A stretch of 64,000 nucleotides of DNA from Polytrichum commune (lineage: Eukaryota > Streptophyta > Polytrichopsida > Polytrichales > Polytrichaceae). This document shows, in pieces, positions 1 to 13,616 of the stretch (within the stretch, counting starts at the first letter, position 1; the number at the start of each line of letters is the position of its first letter). The position numbers and the translations under genes are program-made. Under the pieces are notes generated by a model. It saw nothing but the letters and a program-made list of their open reading frames with translations. It searched no databases and was not told where the DNA came from. The stretch spans positions 41,874,758 through 41,938,757 of the forward strand of contig OX485805.1 of the NCBI GenBank assembly GCA_950295325.1. The letters are read 5' to 3'.

Positions 1-2100
1 TCGAAACCGGTTTTTTCTTTTAATAACTTCAACACAACGGGAATTCGTCCTGACCAACAAGAGTTATCTCAAACTAGCTCAACTCATCTGAGCTTTTGGG
101 TACTTTGCAAATAACTCTTAAACAACCCTTAAACATGTCATTGATCAATTACAAAAGTCACAATGTGGACACATAATTGAAAAGTGTCCAAGCAGTATTG
201 AAAAGTATTGGAAAAACATTGAAGAGTTGATCCGAAGAGTTGTGGTTTTCTCATGTTTCCAACCATGTTAGTGTTTTACCATTTTAAGCCAACCAAACAT
301 ACGATTTCAGCACATTTTCATATTTTATTTATTCATTTAGTACATCTTTGATGTGACGTCAATCCCGAAAGGCTTTTTCATGTTGGAACTTAATTGAACT
401 CCCGTAACTCATAAAGTACACAACCCCGGTTTCAAGGGGGCCAACGAACACCGAGCTCTAGGAAACAACTTAGAGAATGAGGTTCATGTAGGGTTTCCCA
501 CCCCCACAACTCCCAATGCAGCAGCAAACTTACTTCTAAGTTTCCATTATTATTATTACTATTTAATCATGTATGGAAAAATGCAGATAAGTATGACCTA
601 GTGCAGTGGCCTATGGAGAGGTCACCGAAATCGGTCAAACCTTGAGGTTTTTGTCTGTAAAATTGTTCAACGTTTTGCCATTCATCCTCAAATTTAGGCT
701 CCGAATGCCACTTTTATAAGCCTTTGAAGGTTTCGGATAACGAGCTTGCAATCCCCTTCTCAAAGCTTCACAAACGAGAATAAAATACTGCAATTTTTTT
801 GAATGTTTTGAGACAATAATCGTATAATTCACTACCAACTCTCATAACTATGGTGGGTGGTTACCATATTCTCCCCATTCACAAAGGCTTTAGAATTATA
901 GAAAACAATCTCGTTTTTTCGTGGAGAGGTTTTGGAGTTTGTAATAGAGTGAGATCGAGAACAAGTTTTTTTTTAGGAAGCATGTACTGTCGTTTAGGCA
1001 TTGATCCTTAAGTGTCTAAGACGCCCAGATTCGGCCTCTCCGTGCATAAAAGTATGTAGTTGAGCTTTTCCAGTTTGAGCGTATAGGGTCAAAAGGTGAC
1101 CCTATTTTAAATTGATTTATTCCTCAAATGCACTTTTTGAATCGGTTGATACCTTGATGTTAGTGAAGATTTGAACTAAAATTTGCAGCATGAGTGACCT
1201 TGGATGCATATACATATGTTGTGTTTCGACCATCAATGTCAAGTGCGAATAAAGAAGAATTGTCTTCTCCTTGACATAAGGCAATGCACAAAACGATGTT
1301 TCAAACGCATGAATGTCTAGAATATAATTTATGAGTTGGATGAGGTCTATATAGATTGTGTATTTGGTTGTATGTCGAGACCCCTTTAAGACTTAAAGCT
1401 GGATCATTTGAAATGTTTACATTGAATGAAGTGCATCACATAATGTATCTAAAAAAAACTTAGATTGTGGATCCCATATAAGGGGGTATGACATTATTTA
1501 AGATGCATAAAGATCATCGTAAAGAGTTTGAGCAATATTGGTTGTTAAAAATGAAAACATGTCATTTAGTCCGTTTATGCTTATTTTTCATTTTTATGTT
1601 TTTACCCCACATACAGAGTCGTCTTTGCGATGCACATGCCAATTTTGAAACAAACTTGATACAATTAGCATTTCTTATGAATTGCATACGCTTAGTGTTT
1701 TGCAACATGGTGCTTTGATATTTCAAATTTTCACGATATTGAGTTTTTATGTGTGAATAGGACAAAAAATTCCCAACAACTCTTATTTGGAGAGAAACAT
1801 CTTTCTAGATTAAAAGTCAGTAATTTTTATGAATGTAAAGATATCATTGGGGAAAGAAAATTCATTGGTTGGGAGGTTGGCTATAAGTTCAAGAAAGAAT
1901 CATTAACAATATAGCAAACCCAAATCCACTTTCCAGTAATATCATGAAGCAAACCTTGAGAATTATGAGATAAAATTTTATTTTCTAAATGAACCTCCAA
2001 CCCGGTCATAAGTGGGTTGGAGGGATGATGTGGCAACTATGATATGGTCTTTAAGGACGTTACAAATTAATGGATTAAAGGATGACATGCCAAAATCATT
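1..2100. other. AT-rich intergenic DNA, no gene seen
   Basis: No open frame here is longer than about 80 codons, and none looks like a known protein or has a plausible splice context. The sequence is AT-rich with scattered homopolymer runs. I see no RNA gene and no clear inverted-repeat element. Confidence 0.6.
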
Positions 2101-2113
2101 AATGAGATGCGAA

Positions 2114-2530
2114 CATGTCCAAACTTTGGGACACTGTAGCACCACATCTTGGGCCATACCACTAGACTGTCATTCTTGGTGTCAAGATTTCAAATTCATG
2201 AGTCTAGATTTAAGCTCACCATTCTAGACTCAAGCGAGCAAAATTGGGGGGACCTAGTTATCAATTACAAAATTGGCATACATGCACTTTTCATGTTCAT
2301 GGCAAAAGAACTGGTTTGAGAGCATGTTTGAACTCTGGGACATTATGGCACCCACCTTGGGTCATACCGCTAGATTGACACCGTTGAAGTCAAGTTTCCA
2401 TAAACATAATTAAAGATTGAAGCTAACCATTCTAGACCAATAGTCAACACAGTTGGGAAGACCTAGTCATTCCTTTCAAAAAGTCAACATATTTGCATTT
2501 TTGATATCATAACTGAATCGAGAGAAGTTT
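2114..2530. repeat. Imperfect tandem duplication, unit about 209 bp
   Basis: Two diverged copies start near 2114 and 2323. Each begins with a catgt..aact..gggacat-like segment, continues with a ..ttggg.catacc.ctaga segment and ends with a gacctagt motif. The second copy runs on into a segment (about 2560-2640) with 'gtaaattcgatcggtagaac' and 'ggagaacatg', which recurs three times in the array at 33440-34570. Both places therefore belong to one dispersed repeat family. No protein is encoded. The family could not be assigned. Confidence 0.55.
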
Positions 2531-4132
2531 GCTCCTCAATCCAAGTTTAGCTGATAGATTTGTTAATGCAAATCAAATTCCGTTGTGTAAATTCGATCGG
2601 TAGAACTTGGAGAACATGGAAAACGAACCGAATAACAAAGCATGCCTCGTTTTCAACTACATCGTAAGAGCAGAAGTAGCAAAAGTCTATTATCTCTAGA
2701 GATAGGGACAGTCGATCATGATCCGGTTCCAGTGGCAGGTCTATGATCCGAGGTGCAGTAAGCAACAATGCCCTTGCGTTGTGGTGGTGTCAATGGTGGT
2801 TGTTTCAAGTACGATTCACATTCGTATTTGAGAAAATGATTGTTGCGCATGCTCTCTTAGTGAGCGTACTTAAGTGTGGTTCATTGAGGAAACTTACATG
2901 AGCTTGGACCACAAATTGGGTCCCACAAATCACGTAACTGAAAAGGTCGCCTCGGCCTTGAAGGGATGGACAACAAAAGGTGGTCAGTTTCACCTGTACG
3001 AGATCGAGATTGGGCCCTCAAACTCATTTAGTCATTCATTCCAACCGCCAAGTTCCTTTCAAGATCACAAATGCAAGGCAATTAATGTGTCACGTTTGGA
3101 TAGAGGAGTCTGCTTACATTGGCGCATTGTTGGTACTAACATTTCCATGTTCTGCAACTACTTATCCCAAGCAGGACACTCAAACGTCAAATCGCGGCTG
3201 CACTTTGTGGCTGTGATGGCCGGCCCACATTATTGCTCACTGCTTGACTCCAGCAACCAAAGACTGTGACACGAGTGGCCACCAAAAATCGCAAGCTCCT
3301 TCCAAGCAACCAGACAAGAAATAGGTATAAATTCTCATTAAAGGAGGATATGATACAGTCTGCATACTCTCCACTTTAATAGTAAAAACACAAATCTACA
3401 GTTGTGGTTTAGACGCATCACTTTTGATCCTATTAATGCAGTTGAAAATGAGGCGCACCTTTGTGTTGGAGTCTTCCCTATTATCACTCGAATAAGTGCC
3501 CTAGTAACATGAATCAGCAAAGCACAATCTAAGTACTACTTATTTAGGGCATCTTTGCAACCTTCTATCCTTGTTACCTGTTATACTGTGCCTTCTGCAG
3601 GAGTAAACTCCAAACTTCATCCCAGTTATAGTACACCTTCCACTTAGACAAGAAACAGTGAAAGCGTGATATATAAATTCGTTTTATCATGAGCAAAATA
3701 TATGTACATATAGCCCAAAATACTGAACATGGTTTCAAGAAACATGAGATGTAAATTTTTTTGCAATGTTGACATGTCTTGCATCGATTCACCCAAGGAA
3801 CAAAGTGGAAAGCTGAGTCGTGTGCACAAGAAAAATGTTCCTGATACCTTTGATCATGTAGTATAAACCCAGAACCATGGGGATCACCCTATGTGCTTGA
3901 CCTGCTGCTTACTGCAATTTTCTCCACTAAATGTCAAGTAAGCACATTAATGTTGTCACTGGAGGACTAAATATCCTATGTACTCTGAAGACTTGTTCTT
4001 GAGGACAGACACTTAGTATCTGAAAAATGCGGCACTGGAAAATTTCAAGCTCTAGGGTGTTGCAAAGACTAGCTATTCTTACAAACTCTAAAAACCCTGA
4101 GAACTAACTCCGCTCGCAGCTTCAGAAACGCC
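2531..4132. other. Intergenic DNA and likely 3' flank of CCT1
   Basis: An open frame on the plus strand at 2874-3269 (131 codons) matches nothing I recognise, has no supporting splice context, and is probably chance. The stretch just below 4133 should hold the 3' untranslated region of the minus-strand CCT1 gene. No unambiguous polyadenylation signal was picked out. Confidence 0.5.
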
Positions 4133-7100
4133 TCACTCTTCACCACCATCGTCGTCCTTGTAGAGCTTGATCATGTCATCAATTCGTAGGATTGTGATAG
4201 CTGCCTCTGTCGCAAACTGCACGTGAAGAGAAACAAAAACAAAAAAAAGGGGGCTTCCAAAATTAGAGGGGCATAAAGTTCACATCACATGTGAAGAATT
4301 TGATGTGATGAAAGACAAATGAACTTGCATAATGTTGATTCAATGTATTCAGCCGTCCCGTAACTGGGACCCATAATATACAAATGCGTAGTAACTACTA
4401 GCTTCCAAGAAAAATGACTCTGGAGGTCATGGAAGAGTGCAATCTGTTTACCTGGATAATTTTCACTTTGCTCATGGCTGGTTCTATTACACCAGCTTCG
4501 ATATTGTTCCTGACAACTCCCTTGATCAAGTCCAGCCCAGTTCTGCCCAGCACATTACAAAAGTGTAGATTTTAGCACCTGACATTTTTTATTATATTTC
4601 CTCCACAAGGAAAAGATTCGTAATGTACTAAGAATGCACAAATATTCAATCCCTGAATGTAGTGCTAGTGTTGTCATCCTAATAATACATATTTATTCTA
4701 CAGAAGAATGGTATGTTTTAAGACACTGTTGACAAATTATATAGGAGTAACATACCCTGCAAGGTGCTGCTTGTCAGCCTTTGTCTGAGCATTGTGATGA
4801 TATGCCCTGAGTTTGGCAACCAGCTCAGTTGAGTCCTTCGCAGCATTTACAGCTAATACCTGTTGAGCCAACCCCAGGTTCAGAATTCCACTTTATGTTG
4901 TGGTGAACAGGAGCAGAATTGAGAACTCACGGGAAGCTTGAACATGTAACAAAATCATGAACCAAAACATACTTTGGGAATAATTAGGAGAGCCTCAGCA
5001 AATTCAGCTATAGCAAGTTGCTCCCTTGACCCTAATGTGGTTGCCAAATTCTCTAAGTATACTGATAGAGCTGCCTCCACTGCACCTCCTCCAGCAACAA
5101 CCTGCCATTACACCAGCAACAATGAGCTGCTTGTTTCTTGATGTTGAGAGGAAAAAACCTGCAAATTGGTGCAAAGTAGATGATACTCCACATTTGCTCA
5201 AATATAGACAGGTCACAATCAAAGCCACCTAAGTAACGAAATACTCGAATAATAATTGGAAAACCATCTGCTTACTGTATTCGATTCCAAAGTTCTCTTC
5301 ACGATGCTCAACGAATCATGTACAGACCGCTCCATCTCATCCAGCATGTAGTCATTAGCCCCTCTCAACACAATAGAAACCTGCATGGCACATGTGAAAA
5401 TTAAGTGACTCTTGATAGGCTTGAGGCAACCCTCAGCAAGGCACTGCTTCCAAAGGGACAAGCCACATAGGCTTGTTAGGCAATATGTTAGCAGTATAAA
5501 TTGACAGAAAGAAAATTAGACTATTTATAAATATCCTAATATGTTCCAATACTAGGGAATAGCAACTTACAGCTCTTGAACTCTTGGCACCCTTGATAAG
5601 GATAACATCATCGTCAGACACTCGCTCTTCCACAACTTCCTCAGCATTTCCTAGAAGAGATGCGTCAAAAGTTTCACCTCCTTCCATATCAGCAAAAGTA
5701 AGAACCTGCATCAGCAATGGCATGTTCAGAATAGAAACTTGACAAAGACAAAAGGTGTTAAAATGACTGATCATTAAGTCATTCAACATACAATGTTGTA
5801 TTTCAGCTTTAATGTAATCAGATTGCAAATCTGCCAATTTAAAAAGCAGTGTAAGAACATAGGTTGCACCTGGGTTGCGCCTGTGGCCTTTGCAATATGA
5901 CGCATATCATCTTTGCTAACTCGCCGCAAAGCTATAGCATTAGCCTCAACAAAATACTGCATATTAAAAATTTGATTACACATCAGAACTTTCTGTGTCA
6001 CCTGTTCAAAACGCACATCTGGGAGAGGAACAGGGGTGGTGACAAAATGCACATTTCCTGATACAACTGGCAGATTACATAACCAGAACCTTCCTTGCAG
6101 ATTCTACCAAAGTCAATTTATCAGATGAAGAAAGCCAAGAAAACCAATATGCAGATCTCTGGCCAGATGCAGCTTTAGTTCAACACTGCTCCTGCTAAGA
6201 CTTTGGAGGTAATGAAGATGGACTGTTAACTATTAAGCTGTACTGATGATCTGCCTAAATAGCATAACAGAACCATCCTTGGAGTTGCATTACTCTTAAA
6301 AACGGGCCTCACCTTAAGAGCCATATCATCAATACCCTTGGTAGTAAGAATCACATTAGCTCCTGCCTTCAACATCTTCTCAATTCTCTCCTTAGTAATA
6401 TCAGCTTCCCTGCAACATAAAGATTGCAAATTTAATTATGGTGCCCCAGACTTTGTTCTCTGCCAAAGAACATTTAAATTGAATACTATACTTCATCAAT
6501 AAGTGCCAAGACCTGCACAGTTGATGAACATCACAGACCTCATTTAAGCCAATCTCAATACACAAAAAATTCTGGATTTTGGCAGAATTCTGGTCATTTA
6601 CAACCTGCAACACACAGAAACTGTATCAAATAATTTAATTTTACCTTTCACGGATCTTTTCAAGCTCCCGAGGATCTGTGACAAGAACCTGAACTCCCAT
6701 CTGCATCTTTGTTTTCTGTAAGTTCACATCCAAGCACGCAATACGAGCTGGTGACACACGCTTAGGCATTCCCTGGGCAGCTCTGCCTAGTGGCAGAGCA
6801 TATCCATTAAGAAGGTAGCTCTCTTTTGCACTCTGTCCATGAGCCTTCAATATATTGATAGACTGCCAAAGCACCCATATCCAGACACAAAATATGTTAG
6901 TCAACAACCAGGGCACTTGCGATGGACATTTGATAAACACCTCGCAAACACAATTGCACAAAAGGGCTTTGGGCAAACCAGAAGCGAACTAGTCTTCATA
7001 CAAGGACATAATGTGCAGTACCTTGATGGGATATCTAACATCACCCTTTTCAGTTGTTGTCTTAACAGCTTGCACTGCATCCACCACCTGAGCATTTGAG

Positions 7101-10100
7101 ACAATTACACTCAGAACCAAAAATTAAAAATAAAGTACAATATTGGTCACATCTGTTGGCATTAACTTGCAGTATGCTAGAACGTCTCTGGATATATACT
7201 AGTAAAGCCCTGCTCTTCACAACGGATAACACCCTTCACAATACCTGATATCACTACCTTTGCAAATAATGTTAGACCAAAAGAGGTAGTTGCTAAATCT
7301 ACATCGCAGAAACCTCTACTAAAGACAATAGCTCCATAATATCAATAACATATGGCAGCTTATTACGTGGGATGACAGTCACTGTTGATCATGCAGGGAT
7401 TCAGATGACATACCATCTTTGCAAAGAAGTCGCTATCAGTCCCAATGATCTTAGATGACATGCTTGTTTTAGCACAATTAATAAGAGTTTCTTTCCCCAA
7501 CTTCTCTACCTGTACATTTTTCAAGAGCATATTAAACACAGAACGTCAACCCTTGTGTGGTGAACTAAGATGGTTGCACACCTGGATAAAGATTTTACAA
7601 ACACCTCAGACTTGTAACACCAATAGAGATTCAACAAAACTTCTCCAAGAAAGCAATGGCAAACAAATTCCAAGAAACAAGCAGAAAGACAGCCATGGAT
7701 GTCATTGAAAATAATGTTACCTTCGTGGCAAGCTTTTCTTCGATATATTTACATGCTTCCCGCATGGCAAGCTGTAGCCACAAATAGACACAAAAGCAAT
7801 TAGACTTTGAGGCCTAAACTGAAAGTATCTACTTGGGGAGGGTGGAGCAGAAACACCATCAGATTGCTGAGACAATGCCTTTGTAATCAAATCAAGCATT
7901 CCTAGCAATAAGGTCTAATTTCCATAGGATAATAAAGGACACAAGTCTCTAATAAAATCGATGCAGCAGTTATATTGTAAATTGAAGATTGCCCTGATTG
8001 TAAACACAAATAACTTCACAGTGATCAGATGCAGTAGACAGAGCAGACCATATTCAATTATAATGAGATAATAAAGAGAAATTTGAAAGCAATTGCCACT
8101 GGTCTGTGAAAACTTACACGATAACCACTGATAATTGACGTTGGATGAATCTTGATTCTGACCAAGTCATTTGCTCTCTGTAAAAAGAGGAACAACAAAG
8201 TGAACTTTTGATGCAAGTATCTTCAGTCTTTTTCTCCAGGTGTAACAAACAAAGATTGTGCAAATCTAATTGCTGTCTAGAACAAAACTTGGAACACTTT
8301 CAGATTATGCACACAAAAATAGATGCAGAAAGGAAAGGGAAGGTGAATCTCACCTTCAGAAGCTCTGCTGCAATAATAACCACAGAGGTAGTTCCATCTC
8401 CAACCTCCCTATCTTGGAGCTCAGCCAACTCCACCAGTACCTGAAAAAAGTTACCCAACAAGAACATTTAAGTCCACCAAAATGCTGATGAGGATCCACA
8501 AATACATTCATAGATTCAGATTCAAGTTACATTGGTATTGCTGCACATTTTAGTCCACACCATAATGGTAAGAAGTTTGAAAGTTTAAGAATACTGAGTC
8601 CATAAACATTTGAATTCCAGCTGTAACAATGCGTTGCAAATGGCAAGTTGTTTAAGAAAGAAAAGATGACCCACTAGAAAAAATGGGAATCCAGTCAGAG
8701 CTAGTATACATACCTTAGCAGCAGGGTGCTCCACCTCAAGCATTTTCAATATGGTGGCTCCATCATTTGTAATGGTTACATCACCTATATCATCAACAAG
8801 CATCTGCAATGCAACCTCACCCAAAACAGACGTGAATATCCAGAAGATGGTACAGACATTGCTTCTATGTTGATGAAAATCTCCTTGCTACACCACATTT
8901 GAAAAGTAGGCTGAGGATATTTTCATTAAACGGGCAAGTTTAACTTCCTCTACACCTCGTCAGTACACAAGGCAACAACATCCCCACTTGCAGCAAACAG
9001 GTGATTGCTTGGTTATTTCAAATAACAGATAGAAATACTTTCTAAGAATGTCCGCACAGCACTCTCAGAGTTGTCCAAACCTCAGACCACCAAAGGTGCG
9101 TATTTTGTTCACTACTCCGGCAAAACGCGCAGGAGAAGAGGACAAATATTCAAGGCACCTGTAAGTTTGCTCACGATTGAATTACACAAAACAGGTTGCA
9201 CCTGGAGTTCGTCCAAACTCTAAGAGCTATGAGCATAAAATGCTCTTTTCAGAATTTAACAAAAGCTGAAATTTTGGCCAGACCTTGGTCATAGAGCATT
9301 GCAGTATTGAATCCCACAAGGAGTTATGCTCGACCAAAGCGCTTGTTACACGTATAGTTCTCATTTTGCTATTACCCAACGCTTTTAGATGCAAATGGAT
9401 CGAACTGCTCCTTTCTTGAACCCTAAGTAGAAGGGATCCTTAAACCCTATGAACCCCCACTGACAAAATAAACCCTACCGAGATGAATGGTGTCCGACTC
9501 TACACTACCAAAAATACACACCTTTCTGTCATTTAAGATCAATGCATCACATTTCAAGAGCCTCCAATAGTCCGAAAAAAATGCAGCTAAAAGAGGCCAA
9601 CAATGGCGGAAGAAACAAGACTAGCGTCACTATGAGAGAATGGCATCAAGAAGAAAGTCCAAAATGCATGAAAATACAGAGATAGCAAGAAATCGTACCT
9701 TATCAAGGCCAACAGGCCCTAAGGATGTCTTGACAATGTTGGCGATGGCTTGACACGCCGTGACTGAAATCACGCCCCCATCCATCATCCACACCACACC
9801 CATATACATACACAAACACATGCACACACATTCAGAACCACAGCTACAGGAGGAAAACCCTTAAACCCTAAAACCATTGCCACCGACTCCTCTCCACGGA
9901 ACCTTTTCCTCTGCGGAGCCCATGCCCTCTCGGCCATTTGCAAAAATCTATTTCGGGAGCTCGAGAACGATGTGATACAAGAGGAGAGCCTTGACAACAG
10001 ACAACCTCCGGTGTGCACACCGGATGTGGAGAAGAGAAATGCATGAAAACCCTAAGATCGGACAGGGGTTGGCTCGTACCATTTTGCGTGCGGACATCTT

Positions 10101-10143
10101 GCCCCGTCTGCCGATCGCCGTGAATACTCAGGTTCTGCGACAT
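4133..10143 (-). CDS. CCT1: T-complex protein 1 subunit alpha (CCT1/TCP-1 alpha), 17 exons
   Basis: This is the alpha subunit of the cytosolic group II chaperonin CCT/TRiC, an ATP-driven double ring that folds actin, tubulin and other proteins. Exons in transcript order are 10143-10080, 9763-9699, 8803-8714, 8440-8354, 8177-8118, 7771-7721, 7509-7414, 7087-7022, 6862-6645, 6409-6313, 5956-5870, 5705-5571, 5380-5276, 5101-4973, 4859-4756, 4542-4452 and 4216-4133. All introns are GT-AG and the phases join to 1629 nt, giving 542 aa, the usual family length. Visible motifs are [10 protein letters not shown] (residues 34-43), TNDGAT (about 55-60), the nucleotide-binding GDGTTS (87-92) and VVAGGGAVE (408-416, the C-terminal ATP-site glycines). 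The C-terminus ends in an acidic DDDGGEE tail. The start fits the family N-terminus ([20 protein letters not shown]). No frameshift or missing key residue was found, so the gene should be functional. Family knowledge supports the name; the exon model is my reading. Confidence 0.96.
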
Positions 10144-10440
10144 CCTGGACCAGTTCCGGCGCGATCTGAGTGACTACAAGTTGGTTTGGCGATGGCGAGG
10201 GTTCGCTTGCGGGACTGCAAACACTTGAGACCTGCCTCGAAATCGAACAGAAAGCAGGGCCGGCCCTCAAGAAGAAGAGAGAGAGAGGAGAGCAGCTCCC
10301 AAGGAGGAAGAAGTTGGCATTGGATGTGGCCCATTTTCATCCATCGTATTTCATCCATATTTCCGACCTACATTCTATTCCCTTTTGGCTCTGCACTGTG
10401 GGATGAGACCAAAGGGCGGTCTCGGTCTCTCAAATGGGCC
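10144..10440 (-). promoter_or_regulatory. CCT1 5' leader and proximal promoter with TGGGCC sites
   Basis: Upstream of the CCT1 start codon (read on the minus strand) lies a CT-rich leader around 10265-10300. Beyond it is a TGGGCC motif on the minus strand (10328-10333), and a second lies on the plus strand at 10435-10440. TGGGCC/T (site II) motifs are known TCP-factor sites in promoters of plant housekeeping and growth genes. An AAACCCTA-type telo-box sits near 9862-9870 and an AAAACCCTAA near 10046-10055, both inside intron 1. No clear TATA box is seen. The role is inferred from motif and position. Confidence 0.45.
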
Positions 10441-10488
10441 AAAATCTGGCAGCCAACCAAAACCGGCCAAATATGTTGTTAATAACTC

Positions 10489-10988
10489 GGGCCCGCTTCA
10501 CACACGAGACTGAGAGCCCGTGACCATTGCATTTCAAGCATTCTCATTGGTGGAAAAGGCAGAGCTGGTCCAAGTTCGCTTCACACTACACTTGAGGGAC
10601 CAACGGAGTATGTGAATGCAAGATGGATGTAAAGTCTACATGGATTCCTACATGGCATCAAATGGATCATGTTTCATGATCAATTGGATTATTTTCAAAA
10701 ACCACCTCTTGGAGGTAGATCTAACACAAAACCAGGAGACCATGGCACTCCGAATCCTCACAACCGTTGATTTATTCTATTCTATCATGTGTGAGGACCC
10801 GCGTGAATAGAAATTACTTGAAATAACACTTGGTTGAGGGCCTGGTCACATATGACTTCACACTACACTTGAGGGTCCGTGACCACACTACATGATTTTG
10901 GAGGTGTCTTGGGACGGCCTTTGGACACTTTCTTTTGGGCTCTCATAATTTCATGGTCACAGCTCTTGGGTCATGTGTGAAGTGGCCC
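10489..10988 (+). mobile_element. Harbinger-like MITE, family A, about 500 bp
   Basis: The termini are imperfect inverted repeats: gggcccgcttcacacacgag on the left, and on the right the complement of gggccacttcacacatga. Both continue to a shared 'tgaccat' about 35 bp in. A second, inverted copy of the whole element is at 32384-32869, and a fragment of its right end is at 56926-57001. No coding capacity. The target duplication is not clean at this copy. Confidence 0.75.
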
Positions 10989-13109
10989 TCACTCTTCAAG
11001 TGCAATCCAATTGCAAGTGACTTCTTGCAGCAAAGTGGTCCCTAGAATGAGCCAATACAAATCATGCTATCATCCTAAAATTGGGTTATGGAGACCACGA
11101 TCTCATTAAAAGCATCGACAACTTGGACCACCATTAGCATACATTCATTGGTTGGATGTGCACGATTGGTTGAGCACATTTTTTTTCCAATTTTTTCATC
11201 ATGAAAACCCTAAGTTAACCTCCCTTCCCATCACTTCCACCATGACACCCATATGATAGTATTATGCTTAAGTATACATGACAATTTTTCATGAACACAT
11301 TGATGTTTGGAGAATTGCTAGGAGAAAACTTGTCCATTCCAACCATAAGTTGCAACTTGTCCATTACAACTTGTGACGAGGCGATGCATAAAGAAAATCA
11401 TTTTGGTCGTCAACGGTCTGAGATGACCCTAAACTACCGGGTGATATTGGAGAGGTACCCAATTATGAATGGAGTGATTGGCGGTTTAGTTCCTGATGTG
11501 AAATCTTCTCTCTACTTGATGGGGAAAAAAACCAGCTGAATAGGTAGGAAGTTAGTAGCCCACCCACCACAAGGTAGGCAGTAAACCCCACCCTAGACCA
11601 AGAGGATTCTTGAGCAAGGTAGGGCCAACGGGCTGAAATTCACACCGGATTGCCCGATGTTGGTTATTTATTCATTGGTTATCAACCAGAGGTTTTGGGT
11701 TGCAAATTTGACAATCAAAAACCTTCGGTTGGTAACCAGAAGAAGAAGAAAAATTAATTTCTTGCTACGAGTTGCAGTGGACAACTTATAATGGATGGTT
11801 AGAATGGACAAGCTTTTTCCCAGTGAATGGCATACACTTGTTGATGTTATTCAATGCATTTGAGCCCAAGGTATGAGAAACTTGGTGTCCTTATTCTTTC
11901 ATGGGGTATGTAGGAGTGTGTGCGGGACCCAAACTATGGGGAAGATGGAGAAACTCAACGCAAACCTCTTTTGCAATTACATTGAGAAAAACATATACTT
12001 TAATGTTCAAAAATCATCTTTGTGCAACTATTATTGAATAAACTTTATAGCAAGGATTCAAAACCTACTCACATTGTTTTGGCAATTCCAACTAATACAA
12101 GCAAATTTTAAGTTTAAGTCATGCAAATAAATAGATTGTGCTACTATAATCCTGTATGTTTAATTGCATTTAAGAAAACTAGACATATTATTACCTCAAA
12201 GTGACAAAGGGGTGACATCATAATATGTGTGGTTGTTTGCAATTGCATTTGAATTTATTTCTAAAATTATATTTTACATTTAGAGTAATTAAAATATGAT
12301 TGATTAAATATATATATAGTGGATTCAATGGCATTAAAAATCATCTACAACCAAACATACCATGAATGTAATGTGATTTTGATAGCCTTGCCTTCAACAA
12401 ATTTATACACAATATCATGTCATTCTTAAATATTGACATGTGCAACATATTCAAGGTACATTATTTGGAAGTGTGATACAAGATTTATTCCTATCTATTG
12501 TATTAGTTACTCAAACCATAAGGCGTATTTTCTCGAGTGGGGACTATTGAGATATGGCAAAAAAGTGATGCTACTTTCATCACATTGTCCAAATGAACTT
12601 GAGGGGTGGGTGGGGCTGGGAATTAGTCATAGAGTATTCTGAAACTACATTGAGTTCATTCTCTCACCATAGCAAATTTAGCCAGATAAAAACTCATGTG
12701 AAGCAGTCCCACTAGTATTATTAGGATGGAATAATTGGTAGCAATTAAATAATGTTATGTTAATGTTACTTTTTTTTTCATACCTTGGACCCATACCCTA
12801 TTGGAAACTTCATGGGTCCAAATATTTGCTCTCGACCAATACCATCATTGATTTTGGAGTTTGTTTGGTCTTGAACCCTAGTGGAAACCCATCATTATTC
12901 TACATTTTCTACATTATGAATATCAATCAATGTTGGAATGATATTGTTTTTGATACCATTTAGAAATCAATAACGAGGATTTTGCATTCTTCGATACCAA
13001 CATGGTATGAGCATTTGAGGATTTTTATTTATTTTCAATACTATTCGGATCTAAGTATACATTCATACCTAAGTAAAATCATCCTAACTTGGGTATACAC
13101 AAATATTCT
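10989..13109. other. AT-rich intergenic DNA
   Basis: Apart from the SINE-like segment at 11416-11530, I see no gene. Short open frames at 12433-12642 and 12757-12963 are not protein-like. A segment near 12780-12890 (a cccatac..attggaaac..tttggagtt..ttgggtc pattern) is loosely similar to 48050-48140, so old dispersed repeats are present. Confidence 0.5.
11416..11530 (+). repeat. Decayed copy of tRNA-related SINE-like repeat
   Basis: This segment matches 56629-56746 over about 115 bp. Both copies share a gatgacc.taaactaccgg core, a ggagag.tacccaa stretch and a gtgaaatct.ctctctacttga stretch. In this copy the position equal to the polymerase III B box of the other copy is mutated. It is probably a dead retroposon copy. 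Confidence 0.5.
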
Positions 13110-13520
13110 CCCCAATATTTGAGCTATTTGTAAAGCCCCTTTAAAGAAGGATGAAATTGTGGATTTGATCCTTCTTTGAGGTAATTTTTTATTAAGAGTT
13201 TGTTAGCTCGTTGTGTGTCATTCATGTTTTGAAAGTTAGAAGAACCTTTTAGGACCTTCTCTTTCCACCTCTTAGACTTAAAAAAAAATTAAGATCTAAA
13301 ATAGGGTGTGTGCATGGGACTGTTGTGCTAAATCTCATATCAGCTTATGCAAGGCTAACTTGGCTCACTCATCCTAGTAGGACAAGCTAGAAAACTAGTT
13401 TTTAATAACCCGATACCAATCTTTGTATATAATAATAAAAACATTACGAAAACTTTAGTGACTTTGTGTTAATTCTCATAAACTTAAGGTTTGTTACTAA
13501 ACCCATAATTTCATCTGCTT
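13110..13520 (+). repeat. Diverged dispersed repeat, inverted partner at 25.1-25.5 kb
   Basis: The stretch with gatccttctttgaggta, gttagctcgtt, ggctaacttggctcactc, gactttgtgttaat and gtttgttactaaaccca recurs as its reverse complement at 25090-25530. The two copies are clearly related but heavily diverged over about 400 bp. No open frame of note. The family is unknown. Confidence 0.6.
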
Positions 13521-13616
13521 TACATTACAAACAACTCTATCATATTTCCATATTGATACCATTATGGATAACATGCATTCACCTATATGTGACTGGTCCA
13601 AACATTGGTTTCAACC

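Noticed and set aside
2874-3269. 131-codon plus-strand frame
   Set aside because: No recognisable family, no splice or codon signature, and it overlaps a second frame of similar quality.
6430-6500. C/D box snoRNA in a CCT1 intron
   Set aside because: A TGATGA box is present on the minus strand but no suitable CTGA box or terminal stem follows.
9860-9870. Interstitial telomere repeat
   Set aside because: Only single AAACCCTA units occur, not a tandem run; better read as telo-box motifs.
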